From Klebsiella electrica (GTDB taxonomy: Bacteria; Pseudomonadota; Gammaproteobacteria; Enterobacterales; Enterobacteriaceae), in assembly GCF_006711645.1 (NCBI RefSeq), contig NZ_CP041247.1:930001-994000 (forward strand): a DNA stretch of 64,000 nucleotides, given 5' to 3'. The notes under the pieces were generated by a model that ran no database searches, was not told where the DNA came from, and saw nothing but the letters and a program-made list of their open reading frames with translations. This document shows positions 28,382 through 41,090 of this stretch, in pieces (position 1 is the stretch's first letter; every line of letters begins with the position of its first letter). Both the position numbers and the translations under genes were made by a program.

Positions 28382-29686
28382 ATGGCGCAATTCTACTCTG
28401 CAAAACGGCGTGTGACGACGCGCCAGATCATAACCGTTACAGTCAATGACCTCGATCCCTTTGGTCAGGGCGTTGCTCGTCACCATGGTAAAGCGCTATT
28501 TATTCATGGCTTATTGCCCCAGGAACAGGCTGACGTTGTCGTGGTTGAAGACAAAAAACAGTACTCCCGGGCGCAGGTCAAACGCCGTCTTAATGACAGC
28601 CCGCAGCGCCAGGCGCCGCGCTGCCCGCATTTCGGTACCTGCGGTGGCTGCCAGCAACAGCATGCCAGCGTAGAGCTCCAGCAGCAAAGTAAACGCGCCG
28701 CGCTTGCCCGGCTGATGAAGCGCGATGTTGACGACATTATAGCCGCTTCGCCGTGGGGATATCGTCGGCGCGCACGTCTGAGCTTGAATTATCAGCCAAA
28801 GACCTCACAATTACAGATGGGCTTTCGTCAGGCTGGCTCCAGCGAGATAATCGACGTGGTGCAGTGCCCCATTCTGGCGCCCGATCTTGAGGCATTGCTG
28901 CCGGCGGTGCGCGAGTGCTTGTCCGGCCTGAAATCAACGCGTCAGCTCGGGCATGTCGAGCTGGTGCTGGCGGACAATGGCCCGCTGATGGTCCTGCGCC
29001 ACACGGCAGCATTACCGGCCGGCGATAAAGAAAAACTGGAACGATTTTCGCAATCTCACGCACTCGCGCTGTACCTGGCGCCGCAAAGCGAGAAACTGGA
29101 ACATATTAGCGGGGAATCCCCCTGGTATACTTCCGACGGGCTACGCTTAATGTTTAGCCCGCGCGACTTTATCCAGGTGAACGATGGCGTCAATCAGCTG
29201 ATGGTGCAAACGGCGCTGGCGTGGCTGGATATTCAGCCTCAGGACCGGGTGCTCGATCTGTTCTGCGGGATGGGGAATTTTACCCTGCCGCTGGCTACGC
29301 GTGCGGCCAATGTCGTGGGCGTTGAAGGCGTCCCGGCGCTGGTTGAGAAAGGGCGGGAAAATGCCGCGCTCAATCAGCTGCACAACGTGACATTCTTTCA
29401 TGAAAATCTGGAAGAAGATGTGACCCGCCAGGCCTGGGCGCAGCATGGTTTTGATAAAATATTACTCGACCCGGCGCGAGCCGGGGCGCCGGGCGTGATG
29501 TCACACATTATAAAACTTGCCCCGCGTCGCGTCGTCTATGTCTCCTGTAATCCGGCGACTCTGGCGCGCGATAGCGACCTGCTGCTGCAGGCGGGATATA
29601 AGATTCAACGCCTGGCGATGCTGGACATGTTCCCGCACACCGGACATCTGGAATCAATGGTGTTGTTTGAGCACAGAGATGCATAG
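28382..29686 (+). CDS. rlmD: 23S rRNA (uracil(1939)-C(5))-methyltransferase
   Basis: The 434-residue enzyme starts at [10 protein letters not shown] as in E. coli RlmD (433). Order of parts: an N-terminal TRAM domain, a 4Fe-4S cluster motif [14 protein letters not shown], and the SAM domain with [26 protein letters not shown] and the nucleophile cysteine in [13 protein letters not shown]. It methylates U1939 of 23S rRNA. An earlier in-frame ATG (28364) lacks a good ribosome binding site. It is divergent from barA and 109 bases ahead of relA. Confidence 0.94.
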   Translation: MAQFYSAKRRVTTRQIITVTVNDLDPFGQGVARHHGKALFIHGLLPQEQADVVVVEDKKQYSRAQVKRRLNDSPQRQAPRCPHFGTCGGCQQQHASVELQQQSKRAALARLMKRDVDDIIAASPWGYRRRARLSLNYQPKTSQLQMGFRQAGSSEIIDVVQCPILAPDLEALLPAVRECLSGLKSTRQLGHVELVLADNGPLMVLRHTAALPAGDKEKLERFSQSHALALYLAPQSEKLEHISGESPWYTSDGLRLMFSPRDFIQVNDGVNQLMVQTALAWLDIQPQDRVLDLFCGMGNFTLPLATRAANVVGVEGVPALVEKGRENAALNQLHNVTFFHENLEEDVTRQAWAQHGFDKILLDPARAGAPGVMSHIIKLAPRRVVYVSCNPATLARDSDLLLQAGYKIQRLAMLDMFPHTGHLESMVLFEHRDA

Positions 29687-29795
29687 AATCGTTCGGATCA
29701 GACCGAGGCAGCCAATCCCCCGGCGTACCGAAGGATGAAGTGTCAACGTTGAGGCTTGCCGACTTCGGCAGGCCAGGTCCCTTAAGGAGAGGACA

Positions 29796-32033
29796 ATGGT
29801 TGCGGTAAGAAGTGCACATTTAAATAAAGCTGGTGAATTTGACCCGAAGAAATGGATCGCGAGTCTGGGAATTTCCAGCCAGCAGTCGTGTGAACGCTTA
29901 GCCGAAACCTGGGACTATTGTCGCGAGAAAACGCAGGGGCATCCTCGAGCGGATTTGATCTTATGGCGCGGCGTAGAGATGGTGGAAATCCTTTCTACGC
30001 TAAGCATGGATATCGATACGCTGCGGGCCGCGATGCTGTTCCCGCTGGCGGATGGTAACGTCGTCAGCGAAGAGGTGATGCAGGAGAGCGTCGGTAAGTC
30101 CGTCGTGACATTGATTCACGGCGTGCGCGATATGGCGGCGATTCGCCAGCTTAAAGCCACCCATACCGACTCGGTCTCATCGGAGCAAGTTGATAATATT
30201 CGCCGCATGCTGCTGGCGATGGTCGACGATTTCCGTTGCGTGGTCATCAAGCTGGCCGAGCGGATCGCCCACCTGCGGGAAGTCAAAGATGAGCCCGAAG
30301 ACGAACGCGTACTGGCGGCAAAAGAGTGCACCAATATCTACGCCCCGCTGGCCAACCGTTTAGGTATTGGCCAACTGAAATGGGAGCTGGAAGATTATTG
30401 CTTCCGCTACCTGCATCCCGATGAATATAAGCGGATTGCCAAACTGCTGCACGAGCGGCGCATCGATCGTGAACACTACATTGATGAGTTCGTCGGCCAT
30501 CTGCGTGTCGAAATGAAAACCGAAGGGGTGAAGGCCGAAGTCTATGGCCGGCCGAAGCACATCTACAGCATCTGGCGCAAAATGCAGAAAAAACATCTCA
30601 CCTTTGATGAGCTGTTTGATGTGCGCGCGGTACGTATTGTCGCCGAGCGCCTGCAGGACTGCTATGCCGCATTGGGGATAGTGCACACTCACTATCGCCA
30701 TCTGCCGGATGAGTTCGATGATTACGTTGCCAATCCCAAACCGAATGGCTATCAGTCGATTCATACCGTGGTACTGGGGCCGGGCGGTAAAACGGTGGAG
30801 ATCCAGATTCGTACCCGGCAGATGCATGAAGATGCCGAGCTGGGCGTCGCCGCGCACTGGAAGTACAAAGAAGGCGCTGGCGCGGCGGCAGGCGGCGGAC
30901 GCGGCTATGAAGATCGTATTGCCTGGCTGCGTAAGCTGATCGCCTGGCAAGAAGAGATGGCGGATTCCGGCGAAATGCTCGATGAGGTGCGCAGCCAGGT
31001 CTTTGACGACCGGGTATATGTCTTTACGCCAAAAGGCGACGTGGTCGATTTACCTGCCGGCTCCACGCCGCTCGACTTCGCCTACCATATCCATAGCGAC
31101 GTCGGCCACCGCTGCATTGGCGCCAAAATCAGCGGGCGCATTGTACCGTTTACCTATCAGCTGCAAATGGGCGATCAGATTGAAATCATTACCCAGAAGC
31201 AGCCAAACCCAAGCCGCGACTGGCTGAACCCCAACCTCGGCTATGTCACCACCAGCCGCGGACGTTCCAAAATCCACGCCTGGTTCCGCAAGCAGGATCG
31301 CGACAAGAATATTCTCGCCGGGCGACAGATTCTCGATGATGAGCTTGAGCACCTGGGGATTAGCCTCAAGGAGGCAGAGAAACAGCTGCTGCCGCGCTAC
31401 AACTTCAATGAGCTGGATGAGCTGCTGGCGGCCATTGGCGGCGGAGATATTCGCCTTAACCAGATGGTCAACTTCCTGCAGTCGCAGTTCAATAAGCCGA
31501 GCGCCGAAGAGCAGGACGCGGCGGCGCTGAAACAACTGCAGCAGAAAACCTGGGCGCCGCAGAATCGTAGCAAAGACAACGGTCGCGTCGTTGTGGAAGG
31601 GGTGGGTAATCTGATGCACCACATCGCGCGCTGCTGTCAGCCGATTCCAGGCGATGAGATCGTCGGTTTCATCACCCAGGGGCGCGGGATTTCCGTGCAC
31701 CGGGCAGACTGCGATCAGCTGGCTGAGCTGCAATCGCACGCCCCGGAGCGTATCGTTGACGCGGTCTGGGGAGAAAGCTATTCCGCTGGCTATTCGTTAG
31801 TCGTTCGGGTCGTGGCCAACGATCGTAGCGGCCTGCTGCGCGATATCACCACCATTCTCGCTAACGAGAAGGTGAATGTGCTGGGCGTTGCCAGCCGTAG
31901 CGACACCAAACAGCAGCTGGCGACTATCGATATGAACATTGAAATCTACAACCTGCAGGTCCTCGGCCGCGTGCTCGGGAAACTGAACCAGGTTCCGGAT
32001 GTGATTGATGCCCGCCGTCTGCACGGCGGCTAA
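29796..32033 (+). CDS. relA: GTP pyrophosphokinase (ppGpp synthetase I)
   Basis: The 745-residue protein matches RelA of E. coli (744). The N-terminal hydrolase domain is degenerate: the segment RADLILWRGVEMVEIL lacks the HD pair. The synthetase domain keeps GRPKHIYSIWRKM, FDVRAVRIV and DEFDDYVANPKPNGYQSIHT with the EFDD acidic motif of RelA-type enzymes. TGS (VFTPKGDVVDLPAGSTPLD), the zinc-finger region (ARCCQPIPGDEI) and the C-terminal ACT/RRM domain follow. It binds stalled ribosomes and makes (p)ppGpp. TTAAGGAGAGGAC upstream is a strong ribosome binding site. Confidence 0.97.
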   Translation: MVAVRSAHLNKAGEFDPKKWIASLGISSQQSCERLAETWDYCREKTQGHPRADLILWRGVEMVEILSTLSMDIDTLRAAMLFPLADGNVVSEEVMQESVGKSVVTLIHGVRDMAAIRQLKATHTDSVSSEQVDNIRRMLLAMVDDFRCVVIKLAERIAHLREVKDEPEDERVLAAKECTNIYAPLANRLGIGQLKWELEDYCFRYLHPDEYKRIAKLLHERRIDREHYIDEFVGHLRVEMKTEGVKAEVYGRPKHIYSIWRKMQKKHLTFDELFDVRAVRIVAERLQDCYAALGIVHTHYRHLPDEFDDYVANPKPNGYQSIHTVVLGPGGKTVEIQIRTRQMHEDAELGVAAHWKYKEGAGAAAGGGRGYEDRIAWLRKLIAWQEEMADSGEMLDEVRSQVFDDRVYVFTPKGDVVDLPAGSTPLDFAYHIHSDVGHRCIGAKISGRIVPFTYQLQMGDQIEIITQKQPNPSRDWLNPNLGYVTTSRGRSKIHAWFRKQDRDKNILAGRQILDDELEHLGISLKEAEKQLLPRYNFNELDELLAAIGGGDIRLNQMVNFLQSQFNKPSAEEQDAAALKQLQQKTWAPQNRSKDNGRVVVEGVGNLMHHIARCCQPIPGDEIVGFITQGRGISVHRADCDQLAELQSHAPERIVDAVWGESYSAGYSLVVRVVANDRSGLLRDITTILANEKVNVLGVASRSDTKQQLATIDMNIEIYNLQVLGRVLGKLNQVPDVIDARRLHGG

Positions 32034-32053
32034 CCGCTTTGCCTCCCATGCTG

Positions 32054-32085
32054 ACCCTCTCTCTGACGGAGAGAGGGTTTTGCGC
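32054..32085 (+). terminator. Terminator of relA
   Basis: ACCCTCTCTC (32054-32063) and GAGAGAGGGT (32069-32078) form a 10-bp stem with a 5-base loop followed by a short T run. It sits 21 bases after the relA stop. Confidence 0.75.
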
Positions 32086-32169
32086 GTCTTTTACCCGCGA
32101 ACTGCGCTGATTTTTCCCGTGTTTTAGCCGGGGAAGGTAAATAAAACCAATATGTTGCAAGGAATCACT

Positions 32170-32961
32170 ATGACCCAAATCGATCGCCTGCTTGGCATTA
32201 TGAAACGCCTGCGTGATCCGGAAAACGGCTGTCCGTGGGACAAAGAGCAGACCTTCGCCACTATCGCCCCGTATACCCTTGAAGAGACGTACGAAGTGCT
32301 GGATGCCATCGCCCGTGAAGATTTCGACGATTTGCGCGGCGAGCTGGGAGACCTGCTGTTTCAGGTGGTGTTCTACGCCCAGATGGCCCAGGAAGAAGGT
32401 CGCTTTGCATTTGACGACATCTGTGCCGCCATCAGCGACAAGCTGGAGCGCCGTCATCCGCATATCTTCGGCGAGGCTACCGCCGGCAACAGCGCTGACG
32501 TGCTGGCACGCTGGGAGCAGATAAAAAGCGCTGAACGGGCGGAAAAGGCGCAGCATTCCGCGCTGGACGATATTCCGCACAGCCTGCCGGCGCTGATGCG
32601 TGCACACAAAATTCAGCGTCGCTGCTCGGCGGTAGGGTTTGACTGGACATCGCTCGGCCCGGTGCTGGATAAAGTGCATGAAGAGATCGATGAGGTCATG
32701 CACGAAGCGCAGCAGGCGGTCGTCGATGAAGCTAAACTGGAGGAGGAGATGGGCGATCTGCTGTTCGCAACGGTCAATTTATCCCGCCATTTAGGGGTAA
32801 AAGCTGAAGTCGCCTTGCAGAAAGCGAACCTGAAATTCGAACGTCGTTTCCGTGAAGTTGAACGAATCGTCGCCGCTCGCGGCCTGGAAATGACCGGTGT
32901 AGACCTCGATACCATGGAGGAAGTGTGGCAAGAGGTAAAACGCCAGGAAACTGATCTCTAA
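32170..32961 (+). CDS. mazG: Nucleoside triphosphate pyrophosphohydrolase
   Basis: The 263-residue protein equals E. coli MazG. It has two MazG helical domains, each with the EExxE and ExxD metal motifs: LEETYEVLDAI with GELGDLLFQVVF, and EEIDEVMHEA with EEEMGDLLFATVN. It hydrolyses NTPs and lowers ppGpp in starved cells. The ATG at 32170 with AAGGAATCACT upstream is preferred to the ATG at 32152, which would add MLQGIT. In E. coli the toxin-antitoxin pair mazEF lies between relA and mazG; here there are only 136 bases and no such genes. Confidence 0.94.
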   Translation: MTQIDRLLGIMKRLRDPENGCPWDKEQTFATIAPYTLEETYEVLDAIAREDFDDLRGELGDLLFQVVFYAQMAQEEGRFAFDDICAAISDKLERRHPHIFGEATAGNSADVLARWEQIKSAERAEKAQHSALDDIPHSLPALMRAHKIQRRCSAVGFDWTSLGPVLDKVHEEIDEVMHEAQQAVVDEAKLEEEMGDLLFATVNLSRHLGVKAEVALQKANLKFERRFREVERIVAARGLEMTGVDLDTMEEVWQEVKRQETDL

Positions 32962-33012
32962 CGAAATTTTGCGATAAAGCGCTATTTGTGTGATTTTTTA
33001 AATGACAAGCGC

Positions 33013-33026
33013 TTGATTTGCGTCAA
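33013..33026. promoter_or_regulatory. FNR-like palindrome upstream of pyrG
   Basis: TTGATTTGCGTCAA matches the FNR consensus TTGATNNNNATCAA at nine of ten positions. It lies about 160 bases before pyrG and 52 after mazG. Anaerobic control of pyrG is not something I know to be established, so this rests on sequence only. Confidence 0.35.
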
Positions 33027-33169
33027 AAACATTTACCCAAAAGGGGCTATTTTCTCACTCCTTATGTTTGTCATGACCTGGAAAGGAGACGGAGAATGAA
33101 AGTTTGTGGCGCTCGCCGTGTTCGGGTATACTACTTTCCCGTCCTGGTTATTCCATCGTTTCACCCTAA

Positions 33170-36201
<3,032 letters not shown>

Positions 36202-36221
36202 GCCTGTCTTTATCTGAGATG

Positions 36222-36252
36222 AAAATGCCAGTCTTCGGACTGGCATTTTTTT
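36222..36252. terminator. Strong bidirectional terminator after eno
   Basis: AAAATGCCAGTC (36222-36233) and GACTGGCATTTT (from 36238) form a 12-bp stem closed by a TTCG tetraloop and followed by a T tract. The A run on the left side lets it end the convergent SDR gene as well. Confidence 0.9.
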
Positions 36253-36282
36253 TACCTTTGCTGTTTATCTTCGCGCCGGCGA

Positions 36283-37392
36283 TTACTTAAAGTCGACCGC
36301 CATCTGCTGCGGAATCGAAAGCCCGCGGGTGGTCTGTACGCAGCGATCGATATAATCGGTAAAGCGCGGCGGCTTCGGCATTCCCAGGCTGAGCAGCTTA
36401 TCGTTGCTGAAGCGTACGTTAAGGGTCGCGAAGGCGCCATAGAGGCGCATGGCTTTGAGCATCAGACGTTCATTGCAGGGTCCGAAGATATCCTTCAGTT
36501 CGCGACGCATCTTGACCAGCGTCTCATAGCTGACCTGCGCATACTTATCGCCGACGGGCACCTGTTCCAGCGCAGAGGCCATGGCGCGATCGATCTCCGC
36601 AAATTTCACGCTATTTTCTTCGCCTGCCGAAATGTGCACGACTTCGCCGCGCGCAAGCTGGTTATCAAGCAGCATCATCAGCGCATCGGCGCAATAGTCG
36701 ACGGGAATCACATCGATCCGATCTTCCATCGAGCAGAGGAATTTTTGCAGCATTAAACCCATGCTGAATACCCAGAAGATACTGCTGGAGGGCTGACAGC
36801 CGTGATGAGTATGGCCCACCACAATCGACGGGCGAGCGATCGTCAACGGAAGCGTCGGACAGGTCTGCTGCATCAGTTGTTCTATTGCGGATTTGGAGTG
36901 AGTGTACTCGACAAGGTGTTCAGCGCGCTCACGGAATTCGGCGCTTTCCGCCACCAACGAGTCAGGTTCAGGCGAGCATGACATTGCCGTGCCGACGTGC
37001 AGAAAGCGCTGTAATCCGGCAACCTGGGACATGCGTTGGGCAAACTGCAGGGTGCCTTCCACGTTCACCTTCCAGATGAGCGGGTTATTGCCAAAGGAGG
37101 CGACGGCAGCGCAGTTGAGGACGTGAGTCACCTGCTCCAGGCGCGGATCGTCAAGAAACCCTTGTGGATTGACCAAATCACCGAGGAGGATATTCCGCGG
37201 GGTCAGCGCCGCCAGTTTTTCCTCAGCAATGTTGAATTTGCGCATGTTTTCTTTCACGCGGTTAAGAGCCGCTTCGGCATTTTCGGCACGAACTAAAAGC
37301 AGTAGATTAATCCCTTTTTTTTGATTCAGGATATTCTCTAAAACCGCTCCCCCCAGAAATCCGGTAACGCCTGTAATTAATAATGTATTCAT
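36283..37392 (-). CDS. SDR-family oxidoreductase, thioester reductase-like
   Basis: The 369-residue protein is an extended short-chain dehydrogenase: the nucleotide-binding TGVTGFLG at residues 7-14, the active-site YTHSK (Tyr163, Lys167) and ARPSIVVG. The pattern TGVTGFLGGAVLENIL with LLLVRA fits the NAD_binding_4 (thioester reductase / fatty acyl-CoA reductase) branch, which reduces acyl thioesters. It has no carrier-protein or adenylation domain and no biosynthetic neighbours. It is absent from this place in E. coli K-12 and its upstream flank is AT-rich, which suggests it was gained by transfer. It is convergent with eno and shares its terminator. The function is unknown. Confidence 0.72.
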   Translation of the reverse strand: MNTLLITGVTGFLGGAVLENILNQKKGINLLLLVRAENAEAALNRVKENMRKFNIAEEKLAALTPRNILLGDLVNPQGFLDDPRLEQVTHVLNCAAVASFGNNPLIWKVNVEGTLQFAQRMSQVAGLQRFLHVGTAMSCSPEPDSLVAESAEFRERAEHLVEYTHSKSAIEQLMQQTCPTLPLTIARPSIVVGHTHHGCQPSSSIFWVFSMGLMLQKFLCSMEDRIDVIPVDYCADALMMLLDNQLARGEVVHISAGEENSVKFAEIDRAMASALEQVPVGDKYAQVSYETLVKMRRELKDIFGPCNERLMLKAMRLYGAFATLNVRFSNDKLLSLGMPKPPRFTDYIDRCVQTTRGLSIPQQMAVDFK

Positions 37393-37856
37393 GAATGCAG
37401 TCTCAACATGGTTAGTCGACTGGATTTTAAGCGGGGAAAACTAAACAGTAAATCAATAGAAAAAGGGGATTTAAATGGCTTCTTAAGACTAAATTAAGGT
37501 TACTAGCCGATGCGGATTAGATAAGACATTCTGACATTTAAAAAGATTCCATTTATTATGTATCCATTTGTACTATTCTGATTTTTATAGATATTTTATT
37601 TTTCTTTTCGAGTTTTATAGTTTCATATAAATGTCATATATAAAATATTTTGTTACATCAATGGAGAGAAAAATAAAACGGCTGAGCCAATCAGGTGAAG
37701 CAATGTTCTGAATATCCTGTAAGGCGCCGGAAGAAATGGCTCGCGACAAGCAGTATAGAACCATGGATAGCGGGTAATGTGCAATCACTGCTGAAGACAA
37801 GACCCCGGGCGCTAAATCTGCGATAATGCGCGTTTCGAACTTAAACAGAGATGATT
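37393..37856. other. AT-rich intergenic region between the SDR gene and queE
   Basis: About 460 bases without a convincing gene. The part 37430-37660 is strikingly AT-rich compared with the GC-rich neighbours, which suggests acquired or silenced (H-NS-type) DNA. It should hold the divergent promoters of the SDR gene and queE. The minus-strand frame 37615-37800 has only a TTG start and no ribosome binding site. Confidence 0.6.
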
Positions 37857-38528
37857 ATGCAGTACCCGATTAACGAGATGTTCCAGACCTTGCAAGGCGA
37901 GGGTTACTTCACCGGCGTGCCTGCCATTTTTATTCGTCTGCAGGGATGCCCGGTTGGTTGCGCCTGGTGCGATACTAAACATACCTGGGATAAGCTTGCG
38001 GATCGGGAAGTGTCGCTGTTTAGTATTCTGGCGAAAACCAAAGAGAGCGATAAGTGGGGCCCGGCAAGCGGCGAAGACCTGCTGGCGATCATTGGGCGTC
38101 AGGACTGGACCGCCCGTCACGTCGTGATCACTGGCGGTGAACCCTGCATCCACGATTTAACGCCGCTGACTATGCTGCTGGAGCAGAACGGATTCAGTTG
38201 CCAGATTGAAACCAGCGGTACTCATGAAGTGCGCTGTAGCCCCAATACCTGGGTAACGGTATCGCCGAAGGTCAACATGCGCGGTGGCTACGATGTGCTG
38301 TCGCAGGCGCTGCTGCGGGCCGATGAAATTAAGCATCCGGTAGGGCGCGTGCGGGATATCGAAGCGCTGGACGAACTGCTGGAAACGCTGACCGACGACA
38401 AGCCGCGGATTATTGCTCTGCAGCCCATCAGCCAGAAAGAGGATGCGACGCGTCTGTGTATTGAGACCTGCATCGCCCGCAACTGGCGGCTCTCAATGCA
38501 GACGCATAAATATCTGAATATTGCCTGA
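37857..38528 (+). CDS. queE: 7-carboxy-7-deazaguanine synthase
   Basis: The 223-residue radical SAM enzyme has the CxxxCxxC motif as C31, C35 and C38 in LQGCPVGCAWCD. It converts 6-carboxy-tetrahydropterin to 7-carboxy-7-deazaguanine in queuosine synthesis. The start at 37857 gives MQYPINEMFQ, as in E. coli; an ATG two codons upstream is also possible. It is convergent with queD, the enzyme of the preceding step. Confidence 0.95.
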   Translation: MQYPINEMFQTLQGEGYFTGVPAIFIRLQGCPVGCAWCDTKHTWDKLADREVSLFSILAKTKESDKWGPASGEDLLAIIGRQDWTARHVVITGGEPCIHDLTPLTMLLEQNGFSCQIETSGTHEVRCSPNTWVTVSPKVNMRGGYDVLSQALLRADEIKHPVGRVRDIEALDELLETLTDDKPRIIALQPISQKEDATRLCIETCIARNWRLSMQTHKYLNIA

Positions 38529-38530
38529 TA

Positions 38531-38568
38531 AAAAGACCCGGTTGCAGGATGCATACCGGGCCTTTTTT
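38531..38568. terminator. Terminator between queE and queD
   Basis: CCCGGT (38537-38542) pairs with ACCGGG (38555-38560), extended inwards by TGCA/TGCA with one bulge, then CCTTTTTT. An A run on the left makes it usable from both sides. Confidence 0.8.
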
Positions 38569-38608
38569 GTTCTGCGGGCCAGCAAACGATCGGTTTACAA
38601 CCCGTGCG

Positions 38609-38971
38609 TTATTCGCCGCGATAGATACAGCCTGCGGTACAGGTTTCTTTGATCATCACGGCGCTCAGCAGCGGCACCAGCGGTTTCATCTGCTGCCAAA
38701 TCCACTTCGCCAGCACTTCGCTGGTTGGATTTTCCAGGCCGGGAATATCGTTCAGGTAGTAGTGATCCAGGCGATCGTAGGTCGGTTTAAACGCGGCCTT
38801 GAGTTCGGCAAAATCCATGATCCAACCCGTATGGGGATCGACTTCACCGGTAATCTCCAGTCGCACCATAAAAGAGTGGCCGTGCAGGCGACCGCACTTA
38901 TGACCTTCCGGTACGTGAGGCAGGCGATGGGCGGCTTCGAAGGTGAAATCTTTAAACAGGGTGGTGGACAT
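38609..38971 (-). CDS. queD: 6-carboxy-5,6,7,8-tetrahydropterin synthase
   Basis: The 120-residue protein is a QueD/PTPS-family enzyme. The zinc histidines are in FEAAHRLP and LHGHSFMV and the catalytic cysteine is in [10 protein letters not shown]. It converts dihydroneopterin triphosphate to 6-carboxy-tetrahydropterin. It is convergent with queE and divergent from cysJ over a 319-base gap. Confidence 0.94.
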   Translation of the reverse strand: MSTTLFKDFTFEAAHRLPHVPEGHKCGRLHGHSFMVRLEITGEVDPHTGWIMDFAELKAAFKPTYDRLDHYYLNDIPGLENPTSEVLAKWIWQQMKPLVPLLSAVMIKETCTAGCIYRGE

Positions 38972-39290
38972 CTTTTACTCTCAATAAGACAAAAAAACCG
39001 CCGTAGGGTACCGGAAAGCGATTTTTTTATCATTAACTAAAACGGCCCTGAGCAAAATATCGACGTATTCGCCAGCTGTTTACATAATATTCTTTTTAAT
39101 TTCATGAGCTTAATTAATCGTTTTTGTTGTTAATAACTATAACTAAAACAGGTTAGTCCATTTGGTTATTTGTTATTTCCATCCCTTCTTTAATTGTTAC
39201 TATTAGCGCCGTTAACCTTACATTCTCTTCTGTTTTTGCCGCGCTGACAGGGTGCGAATAACAGCTTTGCTTACTGGAACATAACGACGC
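38972..39290. promoter_or_regulatory. queD-cysJ divergent region with CysB-type site
   Basis: This AT-rich gap holds the cysJIH promoter. TTTGGTTATTTGTTAT at 39161-39176 matches the E. coli cysJ upstream region that CysB binds. The plausible -10 region lies near 39195. In E. coli the operon is activated by CysB with N-acetylserine under sulfur limitation. No gene is seen in it. Confidence 0.6.
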
Positions 39291-41090
39291 ATGACGACAC
39301 AGGCCCCACCTTCCAATTTGCTTCCGCTGAACCCGGAGCAACTGGCGCGCCTTCAGGCGGCCACGACAGACTTCACGCCGACTCAGCTTGCCTGGGTTTC
39401 GGGCTACTTTTGGGGCGTGCTGAATCAGCACGCCGGCGCGGCGACAGCGGTTCCTGCGCAGGCGGCAGAAATGCCGGGCATTACCCTTATTTCCGCATCG
39501 CAAACCGGCAACGCCCGCCGGGTGGCGGAAGCGCTGCGTGACGATCTGCTGGCAGCACAGCTGAACGTGAAACTGGTGAACGCAGGCGACTATAAATTCA
39601 AACAAATTGCCTCCGAAAAGCTGCTGGTTATCGTGACGTCGACGCAAGGTGAGGGCGAGTCGCCGGAAGAGGCCGTTGCGCTGCATAAATTCCTGTTTTC
39701 CAAAAAAGCGCCGAAGCTTGAAGGCACCGCCTTTGCGGTATTTGGCTTAGGCGATACCTCCTACGAATTCTTCTGCCAGTCCGGGAAAGACTTTGACAGC
39801 CGTCTGGCTGAGCTGGGCGGTGAACGCCTGCTGGATCGCGTTGACGCTGACGTCGAATACCAGCCTGCGGCGGCGCAATGGCGCGCGCGCGTGGTCGACG
39901 TGTTGAAAGCCCGTGCGCCAGTCGCGGCTCCGGCCCAGGCCGCGGTAAGCGGGGCGGTGAATGACATTCACTCCAGCCCGTATACCAAAGAAGCGCCGCT
40001 GACGGCGACGCTGGCGGTGAATCAGAAAATCACCGGCCGCGATTCTGAAAAAGATGTGCGTCATATTGAAATCGACCTCGCTGACTCCGGTCTGCGTTAC
40101 CAGCCTGGCGATGCGCTGGGCGTCTGGTATCAGAACGATCCTGAGCTGGTGAAAGAGCTGGTTGAACTGCTGTGGCTGAAGGGCGACGAGTCGGTAACCG
40201 TCGAGGGCAAAACCCTGCCGCTGGCAGAAGCTCTGCAGTGGCATTTTGAACTCACGGTCAACACCGCCACTATCGTCGAAAACTATGCCACCCTGACCCG
40301 TAGCGAAACGCTGCTGCCGCTGGTGGGCGACAAAGCCCAGTTACAACAGTATGCCGCCAACACCCCAATCGTCGATATGGTGCGTTTCTCTCCGGCGCAA
40401 CTGGATGCTGACACCTTAATCGGTCTGCTGCGTCCGCTGACGCCGCGTCTCTACTCCATTGCTTCATCGCAGGCGGAAGTCGAAAGCGAAGTCCATATCA
40501 CCGTTGGCGCCGTTCGCTACGACATCGAAGGCCGCGCCCGCGCTGGCGGTGCGTCCAGCTTCCTGGCCGATCGCCTGGAAGAAGAGGGCGAAGTTCGCGT
40601 CTTCATCGAACACAACGACAACTTCCGTCTGCCTGCCAACCCGCAGACGCCGGTGATTATGATTGGCCCGGGGACCGGTATTGCGCCGTTCCGTGCCTTC
40701 ATGCAGCAGCGTGCGGCGGATGGCGCGGAAGGCAAGAACTGGCTGTTCTTCGGCAACCCGCACTTTACGGAAGATTTCCTCTATCAGGTGGAATGGCAGC
40801 GCTACGTCAAAGAAGGCGTGCTGAGCCGTATCGACCTGGCCTGGTCCCGCGATCAACAACAAAAAGTCTATGTTCAGGACAAGCTGCGCGAGCAGGGGGC
40901 CGAACTGTGGCGCTGGATTAATGACGGTGCCCATATTTATGTCTGCGGCGATGCCAATCGTATGGCGAAAGACGTTGAGCAGACGTTGCTGGAAGTGATT
41001 GCCGAATACGGCGCGATGGACGCCGAAGCGGCGGACGAATTTTTAAGTGAGCTGCGCGTTGAGCGCCGTTATCAGCGAGATGTCTACTAA
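39291..41090 (+). CDS. cysJ: Sulfite reductase (NADPH) flavoprotein alpha subunit
   Basis: The 599-residue protein has an FMN flavodoxin domain (about 62-200, with [15 protein letters not shown] and [13 protein letters not shown]), an FAD domain (about 235-450, with RLYSIASSQ) and an NADPH domain ([29 protein letters not shown]) ending in [10 protein letters not shown]. It passes electrons from NADPH to CysI. Length equals the E. coli protein (599). Its stop overlaps the cysI start (TAATG). Confidence 0.97.
   Translation: MTTQAPPSNLLPLNPEQLARLQAATTDFTPTQLAWVSGYFWGVLNQHAGAATAVPAQAAEMPGITLISASQTGNARRVAEALRDDLLAAQLNVKLVNAGDYKFKQIASEKLLVIVTSTQGEGESPEEAVALHKFLFSKKAPKLEGTAFAVFGLGDTSYEFFCQSGKDFDSRLAELGGERLLDRVDADVEYQPAAAQWRARVVDVLKARAPVAAPAQAAVSGAVNDIHSSPYTKEAPLTATLAVNQKITGRDSEKDVRHIEIDLADSGLRYQPGDALGVWYQNDPELVKELVELLWLKGDESVTVEGKTLPLAEALQWHFELTVNTATIVENYATLTRSETLLPLVGDKAQLQQYAANTPIVDMVRFSPAQLDADTLIGLLRPLTPRLYSIASSQAEVESEVHITVGAVRYDIEGRARAGGASSFLADRLEEEGEVRVFIEHNDNFRLPANPQTPVIMIGPGTGIAPFRAFMQQRAADGAEGKNWLFFGNPHFTEDFLYQVEWQRYVKEGVLSRIDLAWSRDQQQKVYVQDKLREQGAELWRWINDGAHIYVCGDANRMAKDVEQTLLEVIAEYGAMDAEAADEFLSELRVERRYQRDVY

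Noticed and set aside
37615..37800. 61-codon minus-strand frame in AT-rich DNA
   Set aside because: It starts with TTG, has no ribosome binding site and resembles no family.
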